A DNA stretch of 64,000 nucleotides from Bacillota bacterium (GTDB lineage: Bacteria > Bacillota > Clostridia > Christensenellales > SZUA-584): NCBI GenBank assembly GCA_023410595.1, contig JAEYPO010000009.1, positions 1 to 64,000 on the forward strand, read 5' to 3'. Of this stretch, positions 42,204 to 51,277 are shown piece after piece (within the stretch, counting starts at the first letter, position 1; each line of letters opens with the position of its first letter). A program made the position numbers and the translations under genes. Below the pieces are notes generated by a model. It was not told the origin of the DNA. It saw only the letters and a list, made by a program, of their open reading frames with translations, and did no database searches.

Positions 42204-42854
42204 TTAAGCTTTCCATGACCGTATCATCTGCGCCGTTTTTTTCATGTCCTGCGCCCCAAAAAGCGCCGATCCCATTACCAGCGCCTCCGCCCCGCTCTGA
42301 AGCGCTTTAATATACGTCTCGGAGTTTATGCCTCCGTCCACCTGTATCTCGTAGCCGTAGCCGAAGCGCTGCTTGCATTCCCTAAGCGCCTCAAGCTTTC
42401 TGTAGACGCTTTCGATTATGCCCTGACCTCCGAAGCCCACGCAGACCGCCACCTGCAGCACTATATCCGCCTCTTCCATCGCGCACCGTATCGCCTCTAA
42501 AGGAGTCTCGGGCGTTATGGCTATACCTGCCAGCCTGCCCGCGCGCTTTATGTCCCGCAGCAGCCGTATGTGGTGAGGGGTGCTCTCCGCGTGTATAGTT
42601 ATGGAATCCGCGCCCGCCTCTATAAAAGGCCGTATCATCGTCTCGGGGTTGCTTATCATAAGGTGCGCGTCCTTGCGCATACGCGTCTCGCCTTTAAACG
42701 CTTCCACCGTACATAGTCCTACCGCTATATTGGGTACGAAATGGCCGTCCATCACATCGAGATGTAAAAGCTCGCAGCCTGCCTCATACGCTCTTTCAAT
42801 GTCTTTTCCAAGGTTCAGATAATCTGCGGATAGTATCGATGCGGATAATTTCAT
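42204..42854 (-). CDS. rpe: ribulose-phosphate 3-epimerase
   Basis: A 216-residue TIM-barrel enzyme interconverting D-ribulose 5-phosphate and D-xylulose 5-phosphate (or a close analogue). Signature motifs: KLSASILSADYLNLGKDI, LHLDVMDGHFVPNIAVG (metal His/Asp), VCVGFGGQGI and IQVDGGINSET. The usual MxVxPGFGGQ loop is changed to VAVCVGFGGQ, as in several Rpe-like relatives with other sugar-phosphate substrates. ATG 42854 starts the standard N-terminus; the upstream extension covers the promoter. It opens the second operon. Confidence 0.9.
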   Translation of the reverse strand: MKLSASILSADYLNLGKDIERAYEAGCELLHLDVMDGHFVPNIAVGLCTVEAFKGETRMRKDAHLMISNPETMIRPFIEAGADSITIHAESTPHHIRLLRDIKRAGRLAGIAITPETPLEAIRCAMEEADIVLQVAVCVGFGGQGIIESVYRKLEALRECKQRFGYGYEIQVDGGINSETYIKALQSGAEALVMGSALFGAQDMKKTAQMIRSWKA

Positions 42855-42905
42855 GTTACAATATGTTCCTTTACATTTTCCATGACGTTTGTCAACCATG
42901 ATTTG

Positions 42906-42964
42906 ATAATAATACGCATATACACTCTTGTCAATATGTATACTCAATATTGCACATTTGTTCA
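42906..42964 (-). promoter_or_regulatory. promoter and upstream operator of the rpe-deoC2 operon
   Basis: TTGACA (42929-42934) and TATTAT (42906-42911) are 17 bases apart on the minus strand. The 14-mer TGCACATTTGTTCA (plus strand, 42951-42964) lies 16 bases upstream of the -35, where an activator would bind. The identical 14-mer occurs in front of the neighbouring SorC regulator gene. Confidence 0.75.
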
Positions 42965-43099
42965 CTTCGTTCTTTTGTATATTACGGAATATAATGTTAT
43001 AAAAAAAGTGCCCTTATGCGCATAAAATTTGAAAGTGTTCGGACGGCTGAAGATTCCCCTGTTATGCCAGCAAAGAGCTGGGCTCAAAAATATGAAGTA

Positions 43100-44056
43100 T
43101 TACCGAGATACGCCGTAATTAAGCGCGCTTAAGGCTGCTTTCTCGTCAGTGATGAGTACGTCTATATATCTGCCGCGCAGCGCTCCCACTATAACGTCGG
43201 CTTTCTTCTCTCCCGCGGCGACGCCTATCACCGTAGGTATCCTTTTCAGATCGGCGAGCGAAACTGCTATCATCCTGTCATTAAGCGACGAGTGGCACAG
43301 GTGCCCGTTTATGTCTATATAGCTGCCGCAGATATCGCCCACGGCCCCTTCGCTTATCAGCTTTTCTGAGTCTTCCATCGTTATATGCCCCGACCTGAAC
43401 TGGGCGGAGAGTTCCGGCTTTGTTGACCCGAGCCCAATTATAGCTAAGTCGGTGCTCTTTATCTTTTGAAAATGGCTTTTGATATGCGGCTCTTCCATTA
43501 AAAGATCGCGCAGTATCTTACTCTGCACCATGAAAGGGGCCTGCAGCAGATAGCTGTCGCCGCCCAGCGCTTTTGCCAGATTCAGCGCCATCATGTTAGC
43601 GTCCGTATAGCTTGTCTTGATGTCCGTGCCTCCCAAGAGCTGAATAACGTCCGCTTTAGTTAAGCTGTTTGGCTTTATGTTTTTTACTATGCTGTGTATC
43701 GTCGTGCCCCACGCTATGCCTATAAGCATGCCCGGCGACAGCAGTGGCTCTATGTATGACGCCGCGGCCTGCCCCACTTTTTCCTTGTCAGATTCGGCGC
43801 TGTAGCTTTGCGGCACCACTATAGCGGTATCTATGCCGTAGGTCTCCACGATTCTTTTCCCCAGCTCTTTGCCGTACGAGGATACGTCGTCTATCTTTAT
43901 CTGGACTATCCCCTCTTTTATGCATGCCTGCAGCAGGCGGGAAACGCTGGGGCGGGAGACGTGTATCTTCTTCGATATCTCGTCCTGCGAAAGCCCTTCT
44001 ATATAATACATCTTTGCTACCTGTATCTTTAAATCGCGCCTGTCCGTTTTTACCAC
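43100..44056 (-). CDS. SorC-family sugar-responsive transcriptional regulator 1
   Basis: A 318-residue regulator with an N-terminal helix-turn-helix (IEGLSQDEISKKIHVSRPSV, residues about 19-38) and a C-terminal SorC/DeoR-like sugar-phosphate-binding domain (GIAWGTTIHSIV, VIQLLGGTDI). GTG 44056 is chosen because it gives the same length and N-terminal alignment as regulator 2 (318 residues). A frame extending to 44131 runs into the operator TGCACATTTGTTCA at 44127-44140. It lies between the kinase and rpe operons and probably controls the latter and itself. Confidence 0.88.
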   Translation of the reverse strand: MVKTDRRDLKIQVAKMYYIEGLSQDEISKKIHVSRPSVSRLLQACIKEGIVQIKIDDVSSYGKELGKRIVETYGIDTAIVVPQSYSAESDKEKVGQAAASYIEPLLSPGMLIGIAWGTTIHSIVKNIKPNSLTKADVIQLLGGTDIKTSYTDANMMALNLAKALGGDSYLLQAPFMVQSKILRDLLMEEPHIKSHFQKIKSTDLAIIGLGSTKPELSAQFRSGHITMEDSEKLISEGAVGDICGSYIDINGHLCHSSLNDRMIAVSLADLKRIPTVIGVAAGEKKADVIVGALRGRYIDVLITDEKAALSALNYGVSR

Positions 44057-44126
44057 CGCCTTTTGCTTAATGATACAACAGCGCGCCGCAGTGTTCAAGC
44101 ATTTTATTTCATATAAGTGATATATC

Positions 44127-44140
44127 TGCACATTTGTTCA
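44127..44140. promoter_or_regulatory. operator-like 14-mer before SorC regulator 1
   Basis: TGCACATTTGTTCA, identical to the site at 42951-42964. On the minus strand it overlaps a TTGAAC -35-like hexamer, so it could mediate autoregulation. The rest of 44057-44371 holds only the terminator described separately. Confidence 0.6.
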
Positions 44141-44283
44141 ACATGTAATGGTGGTTGTCCGGTCAGTATTTTAGTGCAGGGGAAGCATACGGCCCGGGTA
44201 CGTCTTAAAGCGATACCGGTATTACAGACTTAGTATGCATATGAAACACTTCCGGATACCCGGCTTGGTTTTACACGCACTAA

Positions 44284-44312
44284 AAAAGGCCCTCGCCAAG
44301 GGCCTTTTTTAT
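44284..44312 (-). terminator. rho-independent terminator after the FGGY kinase operon
   Basis: AAAAAAGGCCCT and AGGGCCTTTTTT form a perfect 12-base-pair stem around CGCCA, usable in either direction. It ends the leftward transport/kinase operon before the SorC regulator. Confidence 0.88.
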
Positions 44313-44371
44313 TTGCTCCGTTCATAAGGAAAGAATAAAAGTATGAGAGGATGTAAAACTCTATATAAGCT

Positions 44372-45892
44372 TTATGATACGTCCCAGTTCGTTATGGGTA
44401 CGAGACATTCTATAGTTTTTTTATACAGCTCGTACTTTTTATCGTATATGTCTTTCTTCGTGCTGTCGGGACGACATACATGCGACACGCCGGAAAACGC
44501 CCCGGACGCCTCGTAAAGCGAGCCGTACTCGCCTGCCGCCACCCCCGCGCACATGGCTACGCCCATAGTCCCCAGCTCTTCTACGTCGGATATCTCTATA
44601 GGCATCTGCAGCGCGTCCGCGAACATCTGCACCCAAACGCTCGATTTCGTTACGCCGCCTGCCATCCTTACGGCTTCGGGCCTGTCCCTTAAAGCAAGCA
44701 GCTTCTCTATATGCATCCTGTGTGAAAACACTATGCCTTCGAATACCGCGCGCAGCAGATGTGCTTTTGTATGCCAGCCGCTAAGGCCCAGAAAGCAAGA
44801 CTTCGCGTTCGCGTCCACGTTGGTGCCGTAAAGAAACGGCAGAAATATAACGGCGCTGTCTTCGGGCGCTGTCGCTTCCACCATCGCGTCGGCAGCCGCG
44901 TATATTTTCTTGCCCTGCGCCTTTGCCTTTTGTCTTTCGTATTCAAAAAACTCACGCAGGAACCATTCTAAGTTGCTGGCCGACGTCATGCTTCCGTCAG
45001 TAACGAGGTAGTACCCGTCTATGCAGTAAACCGACGTAAGCAGCAGGCCTTTTGAAAAGACAGGCTTTTTAGAAACAAACTCGTTTATACCCCATGTGCC
45101 TGCTATAAGGCAGAGCCTGCTCTCGTCTGTGAGCCCCGTCGCAATAGCGCAGGACGTGAGGTCAATAAGCCCTCCCGCAACGGGCGTGCCTTCCAATAGT
45201 CCCGTCTCTCTGGCCGACTTCGCGTTTACACGGCCGCATACGCCGCACGACTGCCCAAGAGGAGGCAGCAGCGCTTTGCAGCCCTCTATCCCCATGGCTT
45301 TGAGTATGGCGTCGTCATAGCCGCGCGTATTCTGATTGAGCACGCTTGCGGCCGACATATTCGTTATCTCGGCATATGCCTCTCCTGTAAGGCACAGCCG
45401 TATGTAGTCATTGCACCCGAGCGCCCACCTCGCTTTTGCGAGCGTTTCGGGACAGTTGTCGCCCATCCATCTTAAAAGCACCGGAAGCTGGCCGGGATAT
45501 AAAGTCTGCATCGTTTTAGGCAGTATGCTGTCGCAGACTCCCGTCTCGTTGAACTGCTCGACATAGCCTTTGGCGCGCATATCTGTGGAATACACGCCAT
45601 TCATTACCGGCTTTAAGTCTTTGTCCACCAGATACAGGCCGTTGCCGTGCCCGGAAACCGAAACACAAACAACGCCTGACGGGTCTATGTCTGCCTTGGC
45701 TATTACATCTTTGATCACACGGCAGTTTTTCTCCCACAGAACGTCCATGTCCCGTTCCACGAACCCGTCCCTGCCGAGTATAGAGGGTATCTCCTCCGAC
45801 GCGAAAGCGACGGCATTGCCGCTTACGCTGTAAAGGCCGGCTTTTACAAGCGTGCCGCCGTTATCAAGCCCGAGTAAAAACCGCTCGCCCAT
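44372..45892 (-). CDS. FGGY-family carbohydrate kinase (L-xylulose/ribulose kinase-like)
   Basis: A 506-residue sugar kinase with the N-terminal phosphate loop LLGLDNGGTLVKAGLYSV, the substrate region VSGHGNGLYLVDKD, CNDYIRLCLTGEAY, and the ATP-binding AGTWGINEF and MAGGVTKSSVWVQMFADAL. The DNGGT motif and SGHGNG fit the L-xylulokinase/erythritol kinase side of the family better than glycerol kinase. It would phosphorylate the ketose made by FucI or a dehydrogenase. AGAGGAT precedes the ATG. It is the last gene of the binding-protein/ABC operon. Confidence 0.88.
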   Translation of the reverse strand: MGERFLLGLDNGGTLVKAGLYSVSGNAVAFASEEIPSILGRDGFVERDMDVLWEKNCRVIKDVIAKADIDPSGVVCVSVSGHGNGLYLVDKDLKPVMNGVYSTDMRAKGYVEQFNETGVCDSILPKTMQTLYPGQLPVLLRWMGDNCPETLAKARWALGCNDYIRLCLTGEAYAEITNMSAASVLNQNTRGYDDAILKAMGIEGCKALLPPLGQSCGVCGRVNAKSARETGLLEGTPVAGGLIDLTSCAIATGLTDESRLCLIAGTWGINEFVSKKPVFSKGLLLTSVYCIDGYYLVTDGSMTSASNLEWFLREFFEYERQKAKAQGKKIYAAADAMVEATAPEDSAVIFLPFLYGTNVDANAKSCFLGLSGWHTKAHLLRAVFEGIVFSHRMHIEKLLALRDRPEAVRMAGGVTKSSVWVQMFADALQMPIEISDVEELGTMGVAMCAGVAAGEYGSLYEASGAFSGVSHVCRPDSTKKDIYDKKYELYKKTIECLVPITNWDVS

Positions 45893-45911
45893 TTCAACTA
45901 TCCTCTCTTTA

Positions 45912-46424
45912 TCAGCCTTTCATCTCGTCAAGCACTCTTATGCGCTTGCCCTCAGGTGCCGTCTTAACTACGCAGTCGTTGGCGTATGTCCTCTCAGGCA
46001 GCGCGCACAACACATGAACTTCGCCGCAGCCGTAAGGAAATCCTGCCTGATGCCACACGCCCGGCCTTGTGACGACGAGCGTCCCTTTGGGTATGAAGAA
46101 AACCTCTATGTTGTCCCACGGCTCCTCGTCTTCCGCGCAGGCAGGCGCGACATGCATAAGATAATCTCCGTCAAGGCAAAGTATGGCCTCGCATGTGTTG
46201 TTATGGTATTCCGCGTTTTCTATTATCCAGTCGCTCTTCGCCCTGACTACGCACGCGGAGTATGACACCGTGTTTGCGCCTCCCAGAAACTGCTGAGCCA
46301 TATCGCGGTAAAATTCCACGGGCGGCTCGCCCATCTTGCAGCCCTCGGGCCGCAGTATGCTCGCATATTCTCCGTACGGAGCGAAAGCGTCCCGGGTCAG
46401 TTTACTTATTTTTATCTGTCTCAT
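45912..46424 (-). CDS. ureidoglycolate lyase-like cupin-fold protein
   Basis: A 170-residue protein resembling the AllA (ureidoglycolate lyase) and DUF4867 cupin-like family: LTRDAFAPYGEYASIL at the start, YHNNTCEAILCLDGDYLMHV, EVFFIPKGTLVVTRPGVWHQ. The His/Glu set of a cupin metal site is present. In sugar loci such proteins are often annotated as sugar isomerases or lyases of unknown substrate. No other allantoin genes are here, so a sugar role is more likely. ATG 46424 follows a perfect GGAGG. Confidence 0.7.
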   Translation of the reverse strand: MRQIKISKLTRDAFAPYGEYASILRPEGCKMGEPPVEFYRDMAQQFLGGANTVSYSACVVRAKSDWIIENAEYHNNTCEAILCLDGDYLMHVAPACAEDEEPWDNIEVFFIPKGTLVVTRPGVWHQAGFPYGCGEVHVLCALPERTYANDCVVKTAPEGKRIRVLDEMKG

Positions 46425-46524
46425 TACCGCCACCTCCGGAAGCCGATTCCAAATTCACTTAACACAAATGACGCGCCGGAATTAAAGGTTCACTATTGAT
46501 TATCCCAGCTCCGGCGCATCCGCT

Positions 46525-47469
46525 TTATCCGATCATCTCTTTGTATTTCTTCTCAATGTAGGCGATTTCATCTGCGGTAAGTTCCCAATCCGCCGCGCTT
46601 GCGTTCTCGTAAGCCATCTCGGGCGTTGTAGCGCCCATAAGAGAGCAGGTTACGCCCGGCTGTGCCAGCACCCAGTTTATCGATACCTGCGCAACCGTAG
46701 TGCCTCTGTCGCCCGCAATGCCGCGCAGTACATCAAGGAACTTCTGGCATCTGGACCACATCGGCTCTTCATAGAACGAGTAGAAGGCAGAACGAAGCTC
46801 TTTGCCGCCTGTAACCGGCTTTTCCATTTTGCCGGTCAGAATGCCTCCGCCCAGCGAACCGTATGTGATAACGCCGACGCCGTTTTCACGGCACATCGGA
46901 AGTATGCCGTTTTCGATAGAACTGCGGTTGAGCAAATTCATAGGCGGCTGTACAACCGATATATCCGCGATGTCTATCGCTTTTTGTATCAAAGCGGTGT
47001 TAAAATTGGATACGCCTATCGCGCGGATCTTTCCTTCTTTCTTGAACTTGACCATCATCTCTAGCGCGTCGTCTATACTGTTATTGAAATCAGGCCAGTG
47101 TATCAAATAAAGATCGATGTAGTCCGTCTCCAGCCTGCGAAGCGAGTCTTCCAATTCGTGCCGCATGATTTTGGTGTTCAAGCAGTTGACATACTCCCCA
47201 AAGATACGCAGCGTGCCAACCTTTGTCGCGAGAACGACCTTATCCCGCAATCCTTTGATAGCTTTGGCCACAACCTTTTCCGAAGCGCCATCGAGGCCGT
47301 ATGCCGCCGCTGTATCCACCATGTTGACTCCTGCGTCGACTGACGCTCTTATTGCGTCAATAGCTAGCTTTTCGTCAACTTCTCCGAAAAAATCATTGCC
47401 CATCTCCCATGTGCCCTGACCGATAACGGATATATCGATGCCGCTGTTGCCCATTTTCCTGTATTTCAT
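46525..47469 (-). CDS. aldo/keto reductase
   Basis: A 314-residue NADPH-dependent reductase with the catalytic set DTAAAYG (Asp, Tyr), ATKVG (Lys) and LIHWPD (His). NADP-binding YGSLGGGILTGKM and AIGVSNF are also present. It can reduce aldehydes or ketoses, or oxidise sugars, linking the imported sugar to the kinase. AGGAGG precedes the ATG. It follows the permease genes. It is intact, unlike the decayed relative near 29.4 kb, which belongs to a different subgroup. Confidence 0.9.
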   Translation of the reverse strand: MKYRKMGNSGIDISVIGQGTWEMGNDFFGEVDEKLAIDAIRASVDAGVNMVDTAAAYGLDGASEKVVAKAIKGLRDKVVLATKVGTLRIFGEYVNCLNTKIMRHELEDSLRRLETDYIDLYLIHWPDFNNSIDDALEMMVKFKKEGKIRAIGVSNFNTALIQKAIDIADISVVQPPMNLLNRSSIENGILPMCRENGVGVITYGSLGGGILTGKMEKPVTGGKELRSAFYSFYEEPMWSRCQKFLDVLRGIAGDRGTTVAQVSINWVLAQPGVTCSLMGATTPEMAYENASAADWELTADEIAYIEKKYKEMIG

Positions 47470-47550
47470 TTTGAAACCTCCTGATAAACTATACTTATTT
47501 GACGTTTATAAAGCCGCCCGCGCGGCTTGCGGTATGCTTAAGTTTTGAGC

Positions 47551-48555
47551 TTACGCCGTGATGCGCTCCCTTGAGAGCATATGGTTCAGTGCGACGGCCA
47601 GCACCAGCACCACGCCTTTTGCGAGCGTCTGCCAGTATGCCGGTATTACCGTTTTAAGGCCTAACGTCAGGCACACTATTATGAGCGCGCCTATAACCGA
47701 TTTTACGACGGAGCCTTCGCCGCCCGTAAACACTGTTCCGCCCAGCAGCACGGCGATTATCGCCTCTGTTTCCACGCCCTGGCCCGTGTACGGCTCGCCT
47801 ATGGTCATATAGCTGCCCCTCGCCACGCCCGCAAGAGCCGACAGCGCTCCCAGCAATATATATACGCCCCATACCACCTTCACAACGTTAATGCCCGAAA
47901 GCTCCGCGGCCGTCCTGTTACCGCCTATGGCCGCTACATATTTGCCCAGCACCGACTTATGTTGCAGTATAACGAGTATGGCTATAATGATTACGGCAAC
48001 GATGCAAGCCCACGAAAGCCCTAAGAAAACCTCGTTCCGCGAAAAATCGTCCATCCACACGGGCATCTCCATGCCGTCTCCGCTCTTTATCGCCGAAACG
48101 CCTTCGGGAACCAGATACCTTGCTATGCCCTGATAGACGTTCATCGTTATGAGCGTCGCTATAACCGGCGTTATGCGCATCTTCATAACGAGCCAGCCGT
48201 TAATGCCTCCGAGCACAACGCCGAGCGCCAGAGTAAGCAGCATAGCCGGCAGAAATGAGAAGCCGTTAAGCACCAGCAGCGAATAGAATACGGACGTAAG
48301 GCTGAGTGTGCTGCCCACCGAAAGGTCGATGTTCCCCGATATCATTATGAATGTAAAGCCGCTGCTTATAAGCAGTATTGGTATCGACATCCTTATTAGG
48401 TTTGTCACCGAATCTAAATAGAGGAAGTTGCCCCTCTGAAACAGATCGCCCTTAATGAGGCTCAATACCGCGACCACCAGCAGCAGTATTATATATACGT
48501 ATATGGCTTTTATGATATTCTTGCCGCCTAAGCGTTTAATGCCTTTTTCGTTCAT
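47551..48555 (-). CDS. ribose-type ABC transporter permease (second permease, system 1)
   Basis: A 334-residue permease with 8-10 membrane segments and the ABC-contact pattern GNIDLSVGSTLSLTSVFYSL plus GLSWACIVAV. The late AIIAVLLGGTVFTGGEGSVV is the RbsC signature. ATG 48555 follows AAGGTGAGG; GTG 48564 has no spacing from its site. Together with the permease at 48571 it forms the channel of ABC system 1. Confidence 0.9.
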   Translation of the reverse strand: MNEKGIKRLGGKNIIKAIYVYIILLLVVAVLSLIKGDLFQRGNFLYLDSVTNLIRMSIPILLISSGFTFIMISGNIDLSVGSTLSLTSVFYSLLVLNGFSFLPAMLLTLALGVVLGGINGWLVMKMRITPVIATLITMNVYQGIARYLVPEGVSAIKSGDGMEMPVWMDDFSRNEVFLGLSWACIVAVIIIAILVILQHKSVLGKYVAAIGGNRTAAELSGINVVKVVWGVYILLGALSALAGVARGSYMTIGEPYTGQGVETEAIIAVLLGGTVFTGGEGSVVKSVIGALIIVCLTLGLKTVIPAYWQTLAKGVVLVLAVALNHMLSRERITA

Positions 48556-48570
48556 TTGCCTCACCTTCCC

Positions 48571-49548
48571 TTACCTGTTCCTTCTATCGAGCGCATACCT
48601 TTGCGCCAGTATCGCGAAAAACGTCACAACGCCTTTTAATATGAACTGCCATTCGGGCCGCAGCAGCAGGCTTGTGGCGGCGGAAGCAACGACGCCCAGA
48701 ATGAGCGCCCCTACTACGGTGCCTGCCACCGAACCGAACCCTCCGTTTATACTCGTTCCGCCGAGCAGCGTTACGACAAGCGCGTTGAACTCAAACCCCT
48801 CGCCGCGCGTCGATATAGCTGCCCTGCTTTCCGACGCGAGTATGATGCCCGTAACGCCCGCAAGCAGAGCGCTTAACAGATAAAGTATCGTAATGTGCCT
48901 CTCTACCTTGACTCCCGACAATCTCGCCGCTTCCCTGTTCGCGCCTATAAGATACGTCCTTCTGCCAAACGCCGTTTTCTTTTCTACGAAAACCGCCGCA
49001 AGCACCAGCACAAACGCAATAGCCACAGCGACCTTTATTGGCCCTATCAGCGAAACGTTGCCCACTACTCCAAAAACATCCGGAAGGCCCGCGCTACGCT
49101 GGGCGCCCTGCGTTACTACCTGTGCCACTCCTCCTGCTATGGCCATCGTGCCGAGCGTGACTATGATGGAAGCCACTTTGAGTTTCGCTATAAAGAACGC
49201 GTTTATTGCGCCTATCGCCAGAGAAGCAAGCAGCGCCAGAGCCACGCTTACTCCGTAGCTCATACCAAGGCCTGTAGCAAGCTCAGAAAAGCCTTCCTGC
49301 TGCGTCTGGCAGAAATAAGCGCACAGCACACCCGACATTGCGATTATGCCGCCCACCGACATATCGAAATGCCCGGTTATAAGAAGGAATGTCACGCCTA
49401 TTCCGAGTATTACTATGTACCAGTTGTTTGCGAGCAGATTGAGCACTATCGGTATCGAAAAGTATTTGGGGATGAATATGCTTGCTATCGTAAACGCAAT
49501 TATCAGCACAACGAGCATCGATAGGTTTATGAACGTTTCGTTGCTCAT
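48571..49548 (-). CDS. ribose-type ABC transporter permease (first permease, system 1)
   Basis: A 325-residue RbsC-like permease with GHFDMSVGGIIAMSGVLCAY and ALVVTLLGGTSINGGFGSVA. ATG 49548 follows AAAGGGAAAG; a GTG at 49581, which would overlap the ATPase stop and add 11 residues, is also possible. It is 6-16 bases upstream of the second permease gene. Confidence 0.9.
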   Translation of the reverse strand: MSNETFINLSMLVVLIIAFTIASIFIPKYFSIPIVLNLLANNWYIVILGIGVTFLLITGHFDMSVGGIIAMSGVLCAYFCQTQQEGFSELATGLGMSYGVSVALALLASLAIGAINAFFIAKLKVASIIVTLGTMAIAGGVAQVVTQGAQRSAGLPDVFGVVGNVSLIGPIKVAVAIAFVLVLAAVFVEKKTAFGRRTYLIGANREAARLSGVKVERHITILYLLSALLAGVTGIILASESRAAISTRGEGFEFNALVVTLLGGTSINGGFGSVAGTVVGALILGVVASAATSLLLRPEWQFILKGVVTFFAILAQRYALDRRNR

Positions 49549-49582
49549 CTTTCCCTTTTTATTTCCCTCATTCTTGACCACG

Positions 49583-51070
49583 TCAGCATACCCCCCCTGT
49601 GCAAATATGAATGATTTTCTGGGGATCGACATCCTTGCCGTTTTCCATCTCAGACCTGAGCTCTCCTTCATAGAGCAGGAATATACGATCGCACGAATTC
49701 AGTATCTCTGTCAGCTCCGACGAAAAGAATATTATCGATTTTCCTTCTTTCGCGAGCTCCCTTATTATATGGTATATTTCCGCCTTCGCCCCGACGTCTA
49801 TGCCGCGCGTCGGCTCGTCGAGTATCAAAAGGTTCGCGTCTGCAAAAAGACATTTCGCGAAAACGACTTTTTGCTGGTTTCCCCCCGACAACTTCGCCGT
49901 TTCCTTCTCCATGGTATCCGTCTTTATGTTGAGCTTCTCAATATATTCATTTGCGGCCGCCCTCTCTTTTGCCGAGTTGATGATGCCGCCGCTCGATATC
50001 TTCTTTACGTTCATTACGGGTATATTCTGCTTGATGGTAAGCAGCGTGAAAAGCCCTTGCGTCCTTCTCTCTTCCGGAACGAACGCTATGCCCGCCTCTA
50101 TTGTCTCGGCCGGAGTCGTTCCGAGCTTTTTTTCCTTGAATGTGACCGACCCGGTATACTTGTCGGCGCCGTATATAGCGCGCGCAAGCTCCGTCTTGCC
50201 CGCGCCCACGAGCCCGTAAAACCCGACTATCTCTCCCTTCTTTACATCGAAGGAAATATCTTTGAGCTTGTGGTTCGATACGCCTTTTACTTCGAGCAGT
50301 ATTTCCTGCGATTTTTCTTCTTTTGGAACGTAAGACTCCATGACCGTTTTGCCTATCATCATCTGTATAAGCTCCATGCGGTCCTTGATTTCGCTTACCG
50401 GCTTAGTATCTATATGTTTTCCGTCACGCATCACCGTAACGTAATCTCCGAGTTCAAATATCTCGTCCAGCCTGTGTGAAATATATATGACTGTAACGTT
50501 TTGATTGCGCAGTCCCTTCACTATCTTAAACAGGCGTTCTATTTCGCTTTCCGAAAGCGCGGCGGTAGGCTCGTCCATGATTATAATATCCGCGTCGGAG
50601 GCAACCGCTTTTGCAATCTCGATTATCTGTTTTTTCGCTACGCTCAGCCTTGACACCCTCTCTTTGGGGTCGATACTTGGATCGATATTTTTAAGCACTT
50701 CGATTATTTTCTTTGTTTTTTTAGTCTTTAATAAAAAACCGAGTTTTGTGTCCTCAACGCCCAGAGTCAGGTTTTCTTCAACAGTCAGCTGGTCAACGAC
50801 ATTCAGCTCCTGAAACAGCGTGCTTATCCCTTTGTTTCCTGCGTCTTTCGGACCGCTTGCGGTATACTCCTTGCCGCCGAGCAGGATAGTTCCGGAAGTC
50901 CTTGTAAGCGCCCCGGTCAGTATCTTGATAAGCGTGGATTTGCCGGCGCCGTTTTCGCCCACAAGGCAGTGAATGGTATTTCTTGTGATGCTGAAGCTGA
51001 CGTCGCTAACCGCTCTGACGCCCGGAAAATCTTTGATCAGGTTTTTTATTTCCAATGCATAGTTGCCCAT
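49583..51070 (-). CDS. ribose-type sugar ABC transporter ATPase (two ABC domains), system 1
   Basis: A 495-residue RbsA-like ATPase: first domain Walker A GENGAGKSTLIKIL, LSVAKKQIIEIAKA in the signature position and IIMDEPTAALSESE; second domain GLVGAGKTEL, LSGGNQQKVVFAKC and LILDEPTRGIDVGAK. It powers the two permeases downstream. A hairpin-rich gap of about 200 bases separates it from the binding-protein gene upstream. Confidence 0.93.
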   Translation of the reverse strand: MGNYALEIKNLIKDFPGVRAVSDVSFSITRNTIHCLVGENGAGKSTLIKILTGALTRTSGTILLGGKEYTASGPKDAGNKGISTLFQELNVVDQLTVEENLTLGVEDTKLGFLLKTKKTKKIIEVLKNIDPSIDPKERVSRLSVAKKQIIEIAKAVASDADIIIMDEPTAALSESEIERLFKIVKGLRNQNVTVIYISHRLDEIFELGDYVTVMRDGKHIDTKPVSEIKDRMELIQMMIGKTVMESYVPKEEKSQEILLEVKGVSNHKLKDISFDVKKGEIVGFYGLVGAGKTELARAIYGADKYTGSVTFKEKKLGTTPAETIEAGIAFVPEERRTQGLFTLLTIKQNIPVMNVKKISSGGIINSAKERAAANEYIEKLNIKTDTMEKETAKLSGGNQQKVVFAKCLFADANLLILDEPTRGIDVGAKAEIYHIIRELAKEGKSIIFFSSELTEILNSCDRIFLLYEGELRSEMENGKDVDPQKIIHICTGGVC

Positions 51071-51174
51071 AATGACCTCACCCCGATTATTACCCCAAAA
51101 AGCCTTTGGCTCTTAACCTCCTGCTCTTAGGGATTACCTCATATTATCCCAAGTTGCTTTCGCTTTTGGCGCAT

Positions 51175-51260
51175 TACCATCCCATAAAGCTTTTGGCTTT
51201 ATGGGGATCCCGTTATTCATAATTTTTGGGAGGGAGCAGACTGCCCCCTCCCAAAAATGT
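51175..51260. repeat. hairpins between binding-protein and ATPase genes
   Basis: CCCATAAAGC/GGCTTTATGGG, then a GGGATCCCGTTATT tail like the other dispersed elements, then TTTTTGGGAGGG paired with CCCTCCCAAAAA across 51228-51257. No long T run follows on the minus strand. They probably stabilise the binding-protein mRNA and lower read-through into the ATPase. Confidence 0.55.
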
Positions 51261-51277
51261 TAGGTTTGTTTGATATG

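Noticed and set aside
30604..42854. A standard propanediol, ethanolamine or glycyl-radical microcompartment
   Set aside because: No diol dehydratase, ethanolamine ammonia-lyase, glycyl radical enzyme, activase or cobalamin genes are present; DeoC is the signature enzyme instead.
45912..46424. An allantoin-degradation gene
   Set aside because: The fold resembles AllA but there are no other ureide genes and it is embedded in a sugar operon.
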